Of a stretch of DNA of 64,000 nt, positions 11,968 to 23,739 are shown one piece after another. Where the stretch lies: contig VDFB02047230.1 in the NCBI GenBank assembly GCA_007258455.2, positions 161,208,635-161,272,634 of the forward strand, in the 5' to 3' direction. The notes under the pieces were generated by a model, which saw nothing but the letters and a program-made list of their open reading frames with translations, ran no database searches and was not told the DNA's origin. The position numbers and the translations under genes are program-made. This DNA comes from Sequoia sempervirens. Taxonomy: Eukaryota; Streptophyta; Pinopsida; Cupressales; Cupressaceae. Positions within the stretch are counted from its first letter, which is position 1; every line of letters starts with the position of its first letter.

Positions 11968-13351
11968 ATGGGTTCCATGGATGATATAATATTAGCTTAT
12001 GAAAAGTACCTTACACTTCATCAAGAGATTATAAATGAACTTCCCTTCTTTAGCAATTCAAAGGATGCTTGGATAGAGCCATTGATTCAACTACAAATTT
12101 CTATGAAGAAAAGATTGGAGTCATGGAATATCTCACTAAGAAAAAAGAAGGAGCAACATGAGGTATCTACGGGTGAAACATCTAGGAATCTATATGATGA
12201 ATTTTCAACAGTTAGTGACCAACATATTGCTGATCCTAAAGAGAACATGCCACTCCATGATGACTTGAAGAGTAAAGAAGATCAAGTGATGATTGAAGAC
12301 ACCTTGGAGCAGCTACATGAAGATAAGTCTTTTGGTGATTTTTCATTGAGTGAAGAATCAGATTGTGGCTTGGTAAATGAAGGTCCTTTGAAGACTCAAA
12401 ATGTAGAGGTGGTTGAGATAGTTGATCCTTTACTTAGTGGAGCAGCCACTAGTGATTTGACTACACACGATGATGGTGACACTCTACAATGGCATGATAT
12501 GATTACTAATTGATTTGAGGACAGTAGTATGATGTCTCATCATTCTCAGGTGATAGGAACCTTGGTTCATGATCATGCCAATGACACAATATCAACCATT
12601 GATGGAATCCATACACTAGTTGATAGACATGAAGATGTCAAGCATAAGAGGACTAATTTTGTATATTTTGGCATTGAAGAGGTAAAGAGGTCCGAAGAGT
12701 TGAATGAAGGATGGATGCAAAAAGTGAAAGAGGCTAAATTAGTGGCTGCCAATGCAAGAAAGTAGCTTCAAGAAGTTAAAGGTCAATCTCATCAACAAAG
12801 CAAGGATAGATAGCATTTGATGCCTCTTTATTCAAAGAAAGGATGAGATTAGCCTTCATGGCTTGAAGACTCAGTTGAAGGTGAATGAGGATGAGATTTT
12901 TGCTACATTATCTCTTCATGAAAGAATGCACAAAAGAATTGAGGATCATCTTTGGGTAGTGCACTTAGAGAGAAGACACAAGGGGATTGGAACAAAGTCT
13001 TCTCTTGATGATTTATAGGTTGTCAAAGAAGGTATGGAGACAGTGAAGTCAAATTATTTGAACCTTCTTTCAAATCGTGACCACCTTTTTAACCTTGTTA
13101 AGGAGCTGATTTTTTCTAGGACTTGCACATTGGATGACAGTATTGATTCAGCTTCTTTTGAAGGAGTAGATGGAAATCATGATGAAATCCTTCTCACTCT
13201 TGATAGTGAGTTGGTAGAATTGTGGTTTTCTTCAGAGAGAGATCTTGATGACATTACACAACAAAAGTCCATTGGTTTTGAGATGGAGGGACTTCTACAT
13301 ATGAAATTTGAGGTGAACCAACACCGTCTTTGGAGTCAATTAACATGGTGA
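11968..13351 (+). CDS. H internal ORF, copy 2: unrecognised coiled-coil-like protein
   Basis: The ATG at 11968 lies 54 bases after LTR 2. The first open part (11968-12513, 181 residues) begins MGSMDDIILAYEKYL and includes charged helical stretches such as MKKRLESWNISLRKKKEQ. A single TGA at 12511 (TNWF in the likely ancestor) separates it from 12529-12765 in the same frame. A stop and shifts follow, then 13034-13351 is open again. I see no gag core, zinc knuckle, protease or RT. Its place next to the primer site is where gag normally lies, so it may be a highly diverged gag or a captured host protein. It is conserved between the two copies, but I cannot tell whether selection kept it. Confidence 0.5.
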
Positions 13352-13479
13352 GTCAGAGATACAAGTTTGGGATCCAGGTGGCTAGTGGACAGGTGTAATT
13401 GATTCTCCATTTGGGCATCAAATGTTTTGGCAGTCAAGTTGGATTAGTAGTGCGGATTGCTTGAGGGTAAGCAATCTTT

Positions 13480-13492
13480 GGGAAGGGAGGAC
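13480..13492 (+). other. Polypurine tract before H LTR 3
   Basis: GGGAAGGGAGGAC, identical to the tract before LTR 2. Confidence 0.7.
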
Positions 13493-14858
13493 TTTCATGT
13501 CCCCGAATTGGAGGTATGGTGATTTAATTAAATTATTTAATTAAGTTGTCAAAATTATTGACATTTCATGAGGATAACTTAATTGATGATTTAATTAAAT
13601 CAAGAGGTGTTATTAAAATTAATTATTTATTAAGTTATTCCAAAAAATAAAATATCAAAAGGAATGACTTATTATTTAACTAATTTAATAATAAAAGTGA
13701 CTTAATAATAAAATAATAAAATAATAAAGTCACTTAAGGAATAAATTAAGAATCTTCTAGAAGCCTCTTGGTGATGAGGTTGAAAAAGTATAAAAAGAGG
13801 CTTTGGCTATGCATTTGGACATCTTGAATTGAATACACTTTTTCTACTACATTGTTGAAGCTAAATGCTTAGCTTGTTGATTTCCAATCTTCATTTGTGA
13901 AAGACCAAACCTAGTTGGTTAAGTGCCAATTTTGGTTGTGCAATACCAACCTTAGTTGGAATTTTTTAGGAGTTACTTCAGACTTCTCAATTGTGCAAAA
14001 TTTTTTGGCTTACAACCAAATTTTTGTGATGGAGAAGAAATTGATTTTGGTATTAATTTGCAGAATTTTATTGAAGAATTTTCAGTCTTAAGAAGCATGT
14101 TCTTGTTGAACAAGACATCAGATTTGGAAGGTTCGATCTTCATCTTATTGGCTGCCAAAAATCAAGTTTTTATCTCTTGCTGGGTGCACCTATAAGAGGC
14201 TTGATTTGGTCTAGGAAGCAATGAAAAAAATCCAATAAAATTCTAGAAGAGTCATCTTGCATTGTAGAGGAGTGGCACATCACTTTGGAGACAAGTTTCA
14301 GCTTATTCAATGAGAATCAAATTTATTACAAGTGTTGTTGCAGACTTCCAGGTTACACCATTTTGTCAATGTAATGTATTTAGCATCTTAGTTCATTTAG
14401 ATATCAAAGGCTGACCGAATCAACTTATCATCATTGTAAATATAGTCATTATAAGCTCTAAGAAATTGTATTTGAATGGTTGTAGCAAGCATAGTCGATT
14501 TGCATTTCATTTCAGTCATGAAGGATAGTTGAATCATTCATGTTATCACTCTACAATCAGCTTGTAATCATTTCATATTAGTGTAATTTGATATTGGATG
14601 GATAAGGAGTTTATTTGCAAACTATTTGTCAAAATGACTCTCATATGTAATTGCATTTCATTAAGTTAGTTTGCATGCCAAGTGTCTGTGAAAATGTCTC
14701 TTGGCTAAGCAATTATATTGCATTTTAATTCATCAAAAGTACTTAAAATACAATCTAAAATCAATTACCAGCAAGTTAAAGGTTGCAAGAAAAGTGTGTC
14801 AAAATTCTGAAGGCAAAAATACAAGCTTTTTGGGTCAGTTTTGGCAAGGCACTTTATA
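13493..14858 (+). repeat. LTR 3 of array H
   Basis: It starts TTTCATGTCCCC and ends CACTTTATA at the GATGT target duplication. A 79-residue frame at 13956-14195 is open in this LTR but broken in the other two, so I do not call it a gene. The TATA box is at 13789-13796. Confidence 0.85.
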
Positions 14859-15240
14859 GATGTAGAGTATGCAAACCAGACAAGAGAAAAGGTGGAACAA
14901 TGTCTATTCGAGGCTAGGATAGAGCTACCTAGTTTTCTATGGAAGTAAACCTATATGTCATACCTCTAGGATCATATGATATCCTAGGTATGAATTGGTT
15001 GTGGATACATAGGGCTAAGGTAGATTTCCATGCTAAAACTATAGAATGCCTAGATGATCTTGGTAATCAAGTGAAGTTTTAAGGGATACCTAGAGAGATC
15101 AAGATTCATCAAATCTTAGCAATGCAACTATTAAGAGCTAAGAAGAAAGGGTGCAAACTCTTTACCGTCAAGATAGAAGAACTTGAAAAAGATCTTGATA
15201 ACTTGGAATTCTAGAGCTTCCAAGAGATAGAAGATGGTGA
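14859..15240 (+). pseudogene. Element A protease, C-terminal part, and spacer
   Basis: The sequence resumes the protease after array H. A readable stretch around 14938-15065 includes GSYDILGMNWL, the hydrophobic ILGMNWL motif found near the C-terminus of Ty3 proteases. A one-base frame change lies near 14935. The following spacer (to 15240) leads to RT. Confidence 0.7.
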
Positions 15241-16170
15241 AATTGACGAAATTGGAAAGTCAGACATGGAGAAGTATCCAATTAGAGAAATTTTTTGGAT
15301 GTGTTTCTAGATGAGTTACCGAGGTTACCACCTAAGAGGATGCTTGAATTCTCTATAGATATAGTTCCAGGATCTGAACCTATTTCCAAGGCACCCTATA
15401 GGATGAAAACCATTGAGTTGATGGATTTTTAAGGCACAATTGGAAAAACTATTGTGTAAAGGGTTGATAAGACCAAATGTTTCACCTTGGGGAGCGCCAA
15501 TCATCTTTGTTAAAAAGAAGGATGGTACTTTGTGTTTGTGCATTGACTATCGTATGCTTACCAAAGCTACGGTGAAGAAAAAGTATCTATTGCCACACAT
15601 AGATGATCTTTTCGATTAAATGAGGGGAGCCGCCATATTCTCTAAAATAGATCATGTCTAAGCTATGAATATCACCAATTGAGGATTAGGGATGAAGACA
15701 TCTTTAAAACTACGTTCAGAACCAGATATGGACACCATGAGTTCATAGTTTTACCCTTTGGTTTAACGAATGCACCTGTAGCATTTATGAACCTGATGAA
15801 TAGTGTATTTAGGGACTTCCTAGATAAGTTTGTATTAGTTTTTCTACATGACATCTTGATTTATTCTAGGAATGAGGAGGAACATTATAGGCATTTAGAG
15901 ACAGTCCTACAACGTTTAAGAGAACATAAGTTGTATAGTAAAATCTCTAAGTGTACCCTCTTTCAAAAGAGAGTACATTATCTTGGGCATGTGATCTCAG
16001 TGGATGGAATTTCAACAGATCCAACTAAGATCAAGGCGATACTTGAGTGGGCAATACCTAAGAGTGTGTCGAAGGTAAGGAGTTTCATGGGTCTAGCAAG
16101 GTATTATAGGAAGTTTGTTGCAAACTTCTTCAAGATTGCTTTTCCAATTACTTCTTTATAGAGGAAAGGG
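15240..16170 (+). pseudogene. Element A reverse transcriptase
   Basis: The N-terminal part (15240-15680) reads LPRLPPKR and APYRMK in one frame, then shifts; KKKDGT and CIDYR are visible in another. The core at 15679-16161 is open for 160 residues: [15 protein letters not shown], the active-site region FLHDILIYS, and [11 protein letters not shown]. The usual pair of Asp in this block (DD) is His-Asp here, which should abolish polymerase activity. A stop at 16159 and a stop near 15617 also break the frame. Confidence 0.85.
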
Positions 16171-16625
16171 AAGAAATTTGAGTGGATTGAAAAGTGCCAA
16201 GAAGATTTTGACCTACTCAAAGAGAAGATAACCACCACACTAATCTTAAAAGTACTAGATCCTTAGGGTAACTTTACTATTATCACAGATGCATCCAAGA
16301 GAGGGTTTATGAGGTGTGTTAACTCAAGATGGGAAAGTAATTGCTTATGAATCTAGGAAGTTGAAACCTTATGAGATGAATTATGCACCACATGATTTGG
16401 AATTAGCAGCTATGGTTCATGCATTGCAAATGTGGAGGCATTACTTGGTAGGGAAACCCTTTGAGATGAAAATTGACCATAATGGGTTAAAGTACCTTTT
16501 TACTCAACCTAATTTGAATGCTAGACAGAGAAGATGGTTGAAGTTAATAGTTGATTATGACTTCAATATCAATTATATAAAGGAAAGAAAAATCGGGTTG
16601 CTGATGCCTTGAGTCGAAGATGTCA
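16171..16625 (+). pseudogene. Element A RNase H
   Basis: ITDASKRGF near 16280 is the first RNase H motif. The open stretch 16316-16612 reads AYESRKLKPYE, an ELAAMVHAL helix and KIDHNGLKYL, the usual order for Ty3 RNase H. A frameshift near 16590 breaks the end, which in family members reads VADALSRR. Confidence 0.85.
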
Positions 16626-16668
16626 TATTACTTAAATATTAATGATTCAAACTGAATTTAAGGGGTAA

Positions 16669-17500
16669 GTGTTGCAAAATTGTAAAGAGGATGAGTATTA
16701 CTTGCAAGTCAAGCAAGCACTCACTAGAAATCCACAAGATTCTAGGTATGAAGGTTTTAATTTTGAACCTAATGGATTACTTAGATCAAAGGGTAGAATG
16801 TATGTACCTGGCGTACACGAGTTAAGAAATCTAGTATGTAAGGAAGTACATGAAGCATCGTACTTTGGACACCCTAGAGTGATGAAAATGATGGAAGATG
16901 TGAATCCATTATACTTTTGGAAAGGGATGAAAGGAGATGTTGCTAGATTTGTGGCTAGGTGTCTTGAGTGTCAAAGGGTGAAAGCAGAGCATCATCATCC
17001 TGCAAGCTCGTTATACACCCATGACATACCAAAGAGGAAGTGACAAGTCATAAGTATGGAATTTGTGCAAGGATTACCTATGTCAAGAAATAAGCACAAT
17101 GTCATTCGTGTAGTTGTATATAAGCTTACCAAAGTAGCACATTTTATACCTGGGAATCTAACTGATGGCGCACCTGTCATAGCAAGTAAATTTGTGCAAA
17201 AAGTGTTTAGGTTACATGGGATTCCTGAGAAGCTAATCTCATATAGGGATGCATGAGTCACTTCTAGGTTTTGGAAAACCTTGTTTTCTACACTAGGGAC
17301 TCAACTAAATATTAGCTTAGCATATCATCCGAAAATGGATGGGAAAACTGAAAGGGTGAATCAAGTATTGGAAGACCTAATTAGAATGTATTGCATGGAT
17401 CAACAGTACAAGTGGGAAGACTACTTACCCTTAGTAGAATTTTCCTACAACAATTCTTACCATTCTGTGATAAAGATGGCTCCTTTCGAATATGGATGAA
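16669..17500 (+). pseudogene. Element A integrase
   Basis: The zinc-binding part is visible (HEASYFGH near 16850 and CLECQR near 16966). The core has MEFVQGLP, VVVYKLTK and LISYRDA, then DGKTERVNQ. In the family the second and third carry the catalytic Asp (VVVD..., SDRD...); both are Tyr here, each by GAT to TAT. The Glu in TERVNQ is kept. Stops occur at 17041 and 17255. Confidence 0.85.
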
Positions 17501-17540
17501 AGTGTCAAACTCTTATAAGTTGGGATAAACTTGAGGACAG

Positions 17541-18075
17541 ATGTTAGCAGAAATGGAGGAGCAAGTTAAGATTGTTAAGAAAAGGTTGGTAGAAGCTAAC
17601 GATCGACATAAAAGATATGTTGATGCCAATAGAGTGCCCCAAAAATTTTCCATAGGTGACAAAGTATTGTTGAGAGTGAAACCTCACAAAAGCTCCATTA
17701 AATTTGGAAAGTATTCTAATTTAGCCCCGCGTTATGTAGGAACTTTTAAGATTCTAGAGAAGGTGAATCCAGTAGCTTATCGAATTGTGTTCCCACTAGC
17801 TCTTGCTAGAATGCATAACGTCTTCCATGTGTCCTACCTCAAGAAGCATATACCAGGTGATAGTGATGTGATTGATTGGACTACTTTATAGGTACAAGAC
17901 CCCGAAGTGGTAACTCTCGAACCCATCAAGGTGCTAGGAACACGTAATATTCACTTGTGAAACAGGGAATTCTTACAATGCAAAGTCTAGTGGGACTAGT
18001 ATGTGGAAGACTCAGCCACTTGGGTGGACTATGCTAAGATTCAACAAAAGTTTCCTCACATTTTAGATTCTTTTG
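17541..18075 (+). pseudogene. Element A integrase C-terminus and chromodomain-like tail
   Basis: The frame 17541-17891 reads FSIGDKVLLRVKPHK, then LAPRYVGTFKILEKV and MHNVFHVSYLKKH, the GPY/F-type module at the C-terminus of Ty3 integrases. After a stop at 17889 the sequence continues with an EDSATWVDYAKIQQ-like stretch near 18008-18060, which matches the end of plant chromovirus chromodomains. This places A among the chromoviruses, whose chromodomain is thought to guide insertion into chromatin. Confidence 0.75.
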
Positions 18076-18150
18076 AGAATGTTTTAAAATAATATGTTGT
18101 TGTTTGATTTGTGTTTATGTTGCTACATAAAATCATCAGGGACAATGATT

Positions 18151-18165
18151 CACAAGGGAGGAGTA
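18151..18165 (+). other. Polypurine tract of element A
   Basis: CACAAGGGAGGAGTA ends directly at the TG of the 3' LTR. Confidence 0.7.
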
Positions 18166-21092
18166 TGTTACACCCCAATTGTGTAGCTACTATTTACTAT
18201 TACTATGTAGGGTAAATATGAATGAAATGTGATTTCTGAAGATGAATAAATTATGCTTGCACTTTGTTATTGATGCAATATATGTGAATTTTATCTCATT
18301 TAATGTTATGTTATGTACTGCATATATGTGAAATGGGTGGTTATTGAATTGATATTCTAACTTTGGAGATGTATTACGTATACTGCATATTTTTTGAACA
18401 GTTGACTGTCATGCACATGTGTTAGTGGTTTCAAGTATATGTTCAATTCCTCCAAGCATAGGGGAATTATCACACAGGAGAAGATCTTAGTCGAGTAACT
18501 AGTAACGTAACCTATTTGAGCTTACACACAACACAATAGAATAACTAAGTCGAGTCATTATGTAAGCAGCTGGTAAGTCATCCTTAGTTGAGGTGTCTGC
18601 ATTAGTAAGAGTCTTGTTTACTATTAAAATGAATTAATGGGTGATGTTTATTTGTTTGAGCTGAAGAGATATTTCTTGTATTACTACATTTGTATTGATG
18701 AGTAGGACGTACGTGGAGTATGTGTATATGTATTCACATGCATGTCAGTTGAATCTAATGACATGTATATGTATATGTATAAATATATCACACATAGGTG
18801 CTTATCAATGCAATAACAATTGTGTATAGCTTTTTGTGAGAATCGAATGTGTATATATATAAATATGTATAGTATATGTACATATATCCATGATTCCATA
18901 TGCTATATGTATCGATACACACATATGATGACAAACAAACATGTCCATACAAATTTATTGATATATTTATACATACGTATAGATGTACATAAAGGCATAT
19001 ACTTACACACACACATATATGTATACAATCGATATATTGTTATTACTATGAGATTACTATCTTGTTTATACTTATTTGTATTTCGAATGTATACATACAT
19101 AGTTGAAATATGATATATATATATGTGTGATTATATATATATATGTATATTAATATATATTTAAATATTATCACTTGCATGAAAATTGACTATCATTAAC
19201 AATGATAGAGGTTGATTATTTAACTTAATCAAAGGCCGATTATATTACGTATGATTGTACTTTGAGAAGCCAAGTATTACTCATGTTGTCCACTCATAAA
19301 GGAACAAATATTCTACAAAATAACTCGTAGAATTAAGTCAACATGTGAAGGAGACTTAGTGGACGCCTTATTTGGGAACAACTTTGACTTAGTAAACTCT
19401 TAAAATTCCCTGTCATTTGATAAATATCAACAACAAATAAAGAGCATGTACAACAAGTCGACGACTTGGTCAAACTGATAAATGAAGAGAATCAACACAT
19501 ATGAGACTAAGTTGATGTAAGTTGTTGCATATTTGATATTGACTGATTCAAATATATTGTAAATCTCACCAATTTTTGGGGAGAGCTATTTTCCTTGGTG
19601 CCACCTTATGAATCCTATTCACTGTAGATGTTCATTGTGAGGGCAATTCAAATTACACCTTTATCATCATGTGCCGATTTGAAATAGTCTTTCACTGCTA
19701 TCATCAAAATAGGTCGACCTATTGCATGGTTTTACTGAGTATGTTCTTCTTAGTGTGCCACCCTTTAGCTAAGTAGAGTGAGTAGCTTTGCATAGTGATT
19801 GTTGTCAACACTCATGCCTATTATGCTTAGTATTTTATACATTCTTATCTACAATATTCTATTTTGTTTAAGAGTGAAAGCTGTGAGGGTTAGTGAGAGT
19901 ATTAGCATATTGAGTGAAGTGCATTATCAACTTGAGAGAGAGATAGGTTACTATGGCATAGCTGAAGGAGTCAAGTATAATCTATTTGTTGTTGTGGGAA
20001 ACCAATTTACAGTCAATCAATTAGATAAGCGAAAACATGCATGAGGATATTTCTTCTTTTATTGTTTAGTTTTTGAAAGATTGTTTTCCATTATTGCTTT
20101 GAATTGTCTATTATGAATACTTGCATTTATGGAAAATAGTAATGCTTTGAAAAGGAATTAGAAGCTATTATGTTGTTTTATGATGCACTTGTATGTACTC
20201 CATAATAGGAGGTTTGTGTTTATCATAAGTATTATATACTAGATATGATTAAACATGAGTGCTATAAGTATTACTCTTAGCTAAGTTATTGATTTAACTA
20301 GGATAGTTAGTGTCTACTCCTAGGATTTTTTATCCATTATGGGAGGGAGCTTGTACATTTGCTTTGTTAAGTAGATTTATTCTAAATTTTTAGAAATGGT
20401 GATAGGCTATCTTTGGGGTTATAGATATCCATTGACGGAAATACCTATGCATAGTTTGTGAAGGCCTTAAGTCAAATCGGCCCTGAGTAGTGTATGTGAT
20501 AAAATGACCTTAATTCAAAGTATTGAATAAGAACACTTTGGAAAAAGTAATGTGATTTCCTTTGGCTCCACTATCAATTCACCATGATTCAGTATTATGT
20601 ATGCTAGTCCTAGATTGTGGGTTTACAAGTTCTAGTTATGTAGGACACAACACTATGCTCAGTTGGTTGTCATTATCCAGTTACTATACCAATCTCTTCA
20701 TCAAAGGGAAGTGTCATCTATCAAATGATAGATGTGTGGGGGACCACATATGAGTCTGTGGTTGGCAGAAAAGTGCTTGAGTGATGCTTCTCCTCCACAA
20801 CAGGCAATAGAAGACCAAGATTTGAAAGGAAGGATCCTATACCATCTATAAGCTATTTGTTTTAAAGCTCATTTGAGCTATGTATGTAATTGTATTCATT
20901 ATTGTATTATGGTAACTTATGAAATTATTGTAATGAGATGGAATCCTTATCAAGTATATTGTTATGGCATCTTTGTTCATATATTCTTAATAAAAAAGAT
21001 TTTTTTTATTGCAATAGCTTGTTACATAGTTTATTTACTTGCATGGTAAAAACTATAAATTTTTTACTTCAATGAAGGGTTGGCATGTTACA
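18166..21092 (+). repeat. 3' LTR of element A (full length)
   Basis: It starts TGTTACACCCC after the purine tract and ends GGCATGTTACA. At 2927 bp it is the complete version. Relative to the 5' LTR it lacks about 73 bp after CATGCCTATT (19820), including the TATA box. A microsatellite tract lies at about 18770-19165. The 81-residue frame at 19799-20044 is not shared intact by the other LTR, so I call no gene. Confidence 0.9.
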
Positions 21093-21610
21093 TTAATGTC
21101 TGGGCTAATATCAAATCCTATTAATTAGGCATGCCCCATATCAAACATCTCAACAAATTATCAAGACTTTTATTTACAACTTCATTTTTCTCATTAGTTT
21201 GGGGGTGGTAAGCTAAAATTAATTCTAATTTTATACCCAATTTCTTCCACAATGTATACCAAAAGTGGCCAAAAAAAAAAAATCCTATCAAAGACAAAAC
21301 TCTTTGAAAATCTATGTAATCTCACTCTTTCATTTTAAAATAGTATGGCTATATAGGATGTATCATTAGACTTTTTACATGGCATAAAATGAGCCATTTT
21401 AAAAAATCTATCTACCATAAAAAATATTGAACCATTACCTCTTTGTACCCTTGGTAATCCAAGAACAAAAATCATACTTATATTCTCCCAAGGTATTTTT
21501 GGTATAGGTAATGGTAGATAAAATCCAATATTTTTCCTTCCTCCTTTAGCATATTGACAAATTTTGCACTATCCACACTCATTCCCTGCCAATAGTACCC
21601 TTCATTTAGT
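21093..21610 (-). pseudogene. Element D integrase core remnant
   Basis: Reading the minus strand from 21610 down gives CKICQYAKG-like, WENISM and VLGLP-like, and FFMVDRFFKMAHFMP, the start of the Ty3 integrase core with its first catalytic Asp (MVD). The reading stops at 21093, where the 3' LTR of A begins. The rest of D's integrase and its 3' LTR should lie left of A, outside the window. Confidence 0.7.
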
Positions 21611-22160
21611 TGTGCCAATGTTTCATAGTTTTAGAAACCATTCTTGCATTTGAAAATTTTTCACATCCACACTCATCCTTGGCCAATAGTACCCTTCATT
21701 TAGGTGTGCCAATATTTTATCTATTCCAAAATGTTCACCAAGACCTCCTTTGTGTTTTTCTCTTATCAAATTCTCCCTCGTTGATCCTTGAGGCATGCAA
21801 TATCTTCCCCTTAAACAACAATATTCTTGAATAAAATACTTCAACCATGGATTTTTATCCTTCCCTTAAACAACAATATTCTTGAATAAAATACTTCAAC
21901 AATATTGAGGCATGCAATATCTTCCCCTTAAACAACAATATTCTTGAATAAAATACTATACATTTACAAGCTACCCATGATTCCTTGAATTTTTTATCCT
22001 CTTCATTAACTCCTTCATTAAATCAAAACCAACTGCATTCACCCTCATTTTTTTCAATATTAAACATATCTTACTCAATGCATTAGCTACCCAATTAAAT
22101 CTACCATTTATGTGTTTTATTTGTAGAAACTCAACCCAGCTCATATGTTTTTGACTCAAC
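21611..22160 (-). pseudogene. Element D RNase H end and integrase zinc-binding region
   Basis: On the minus strand, 22159-21971 reads EFLQIKHINGRF and VANALSK, the RNase H C-terminal VADALS motif with Asp changed to Asn. Then 21844-21623 reads LIREKHKGGLGEHFG and EGYYWPRM, the HHCC zinc-binding module. About 21850-21955 contains two further copies of a roughly 50 bp segment (CCTTAAACAACAATATTCTTG near 21789, 21862, 21925), a local tandem duplication. Confidence 0.75.
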
Positions 22161-23400
22161 TTACCTTGGTTGTTTATATATACTACAATGTGTGGCAGTC
22201 TATATACAACACAAACTCCTTAGGTAGAAGGTAGTGTCTTCATTTCTTTAGCACTTGCACTATGGCATAAAACTCTTGACCATACACAAAATATCTTTTC
22301 TTTTTAAACTTCATTCAAATTTTCACTAAAATAAGCAATGCACATTCCTTATTGACTTAGAACTCCTCCAATTGAAATTCCACTTGCATCACAATCTACT
22401 TGGAACACTTTGTTAAAATCAAGCAATGTCAATGCCAATTTCTTGGTCACTTTTTCTTTCAACAACATGGAACTTTTCTCTGCCGCAACTTTCCATTTGC
22501 ATATTTTCCTATCACCCTTCATTTTTTTGGTAATAGGTGCACATATTCCATTGAAATTTCCTATGAACTTTCTAAAGAAGCTTACCAAACCATAAAAACT
22601 TTCAGCCTCAAACATACTCCTTGGTGATGACCAATCTACAATTTATTTGAATTTTCTGGGTCTATTTTCAATCTTTCCTCAAAAATAGCAAATCCTAAAT
22701 ACACCAAATCCTTCATAAAACTACACTTTTTCAAATTCATTAAGAACTTCTCCTCTTCCATACTTTACAAAATTTCTCTCACATGCACCAAACATTCTTC
22801 TTTTATTTTATTAAAAATCAAAATATCATTAAAATATATAATTATAAATTTATCCAGATATGACTTAAACTCTTTATTCATTAGCATCATAAACGTACGG
22901 GGTGCATTTGTCAATCTGAATGGCATTACCAACCGCTCTTACAAATCATCATTTATCTTGAGTGTTGTTTTCCATTCATCTCCTTCTTTGATCCTTACCT
23001 AATGATATCCACTCTTCAAATCTATCTTGGTGAGGTACTTAGCCCCACTCAAAAAATCCATCAAGTCATCCACTCAGGGTAATAGAAATTTGTACTTTAA
23101 AGTTATCTTGTTTATGCCTCTTGAATCTGTACATATTTTCCACTCTCCATCCTTCTTAAGCGTCAATGTTGTTGGTACAACACACAAGCTCAAATTTTAT
23201 TTTATCAGACCTTTATCTAACAACTCTTGCACTTGTTTATTTATCTCCTCATTATCCATTGGTGTCATTCTATATGGTGCTTTATTTGGAAAACTTACCA
23301 CAAATATCAAGTCCACATAGTGACTTATACTTCTCATGAGTGGTAACCCATCTAGTGTTTCTTTCATCAATATCTTTGCAAATATTCATATAAAATTTCT
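22161..23400 (-). pseudogene. Element D reverse transcriptase and RNase H
   Basis: From 23400 down the minus strand reads an APYRM block, a QVQELLDKGLI block, then KKDGEWKICTDSR, LTKIDLKSGYH, MPFRLTNAPRTFM and YFNDILIF. The last is the active site, with the first of its two Asp changed to Asn. FYGLVSFFRKFI and VDCDASGISIGGVLSQ (22615-22349) give the RT connection and the start of RNase H with its Asp intact. Several stops and shifts break it. Confidence 0.8.
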
Positions 23401-23739
23401 CTATTTTCCTTTGGAATTTCTTCACTCCTCTCTTCTTTCCTAACCTCTACAAGCTTAGGAATGGAAGAAAAAATACCTTTTACTTTTTCATTTCCTTCAA
23501 TAATTTTTTCTAGAAATTAAATAAATCCTCAAACTATTTTCTATCTTTTCTTCCTTGTCCTTCAAAGGATTCATAACATACTCCTTTCCATCTTTCATTA
23601 TTTTATAGGTATTTGTCCTACCATCATGTACAACTTGTCTATCATATTACCAAGGTCTACCCAATAGGAACTAAAATGTGTCCATGGGCATTATATCACA
23701 CATCACTTCATCCTTGCAACTACCAATATGAAAATTAAC
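23401..23739 (-). pseudogene. Element D protease C-terminus and linker
   Basis: The minus strand reads FHIGSCKDEVMCDIMPMDT, then LLGRPW and HDGRTNTYKIMKDGKEY, a well-known block between protease and RT in plant Ty3 elements. It breaks at 23739 where element B begins. The sequence continues upstream on the far side of B at 49037-49172, and TTAAC is duplicated at both edges. Confidence 0.8.
23735..23739. repeat. Target-site duplication of element B, left
   Basis: TTAAC here matches TTAAC at 49037-49041 exactly, on either side of the two B LTRs. Confidence 0.85.

Larger units (their letters stand above)
7626..14858 (+). mobile_element. Array H: non-autonomous LTR element with three LTRs and two internal regions
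   Basis: Three LTRs of 1.35-1.37 kb (7626-8973, 10547-11914, 13493-14858) alternate with two internal regions of about 1.57 kb. The array as a whole is flanked by GATGC at 7621-7625 and GATGT at 14859-14863, so it behaves as one insertion in the protease of element A. Each internal region has a primer-binding site for initiator Met tRNA, a coding stretch and a purine tract, but no zinc knuckle, protease, RT or integrase. The layout suggests unequal recombination between LTRs, or a tandem integration product. Proteins for mobility would have to come from another element. Confidence 0.85.
2887..21092 (+). mobile_element. Element A: Ty3/gypsy chromovirus with 2.9 kb LTRs, interrupted by G and H
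   Basis: The two LTRs match over about 2.5 kb (2887-5464 and 18614-21092). Between them lie a primer-binding site, gag, protease, RT, RNase H, integrase and a chromodomain-like tail, in the Ty3/gypsy order, then a purine tract. The first 450 bp of the 5' LTR, present at 18166-18613 in the 3' LTR, are absent here because element G abuts 2887. Without the 7.2 kb array H, the internal region is about 5.5 kb. The 3' LTR ends inside the integrase of element D, so A inserted into D. Confidence 0.85.

Noticed and set aside
13956..14195. 79-residue frame within H LTR 3
   Set aside because: The same stretch is interrupted in LTR 1 and LTR 2, so it is LTR sequence open by chance.
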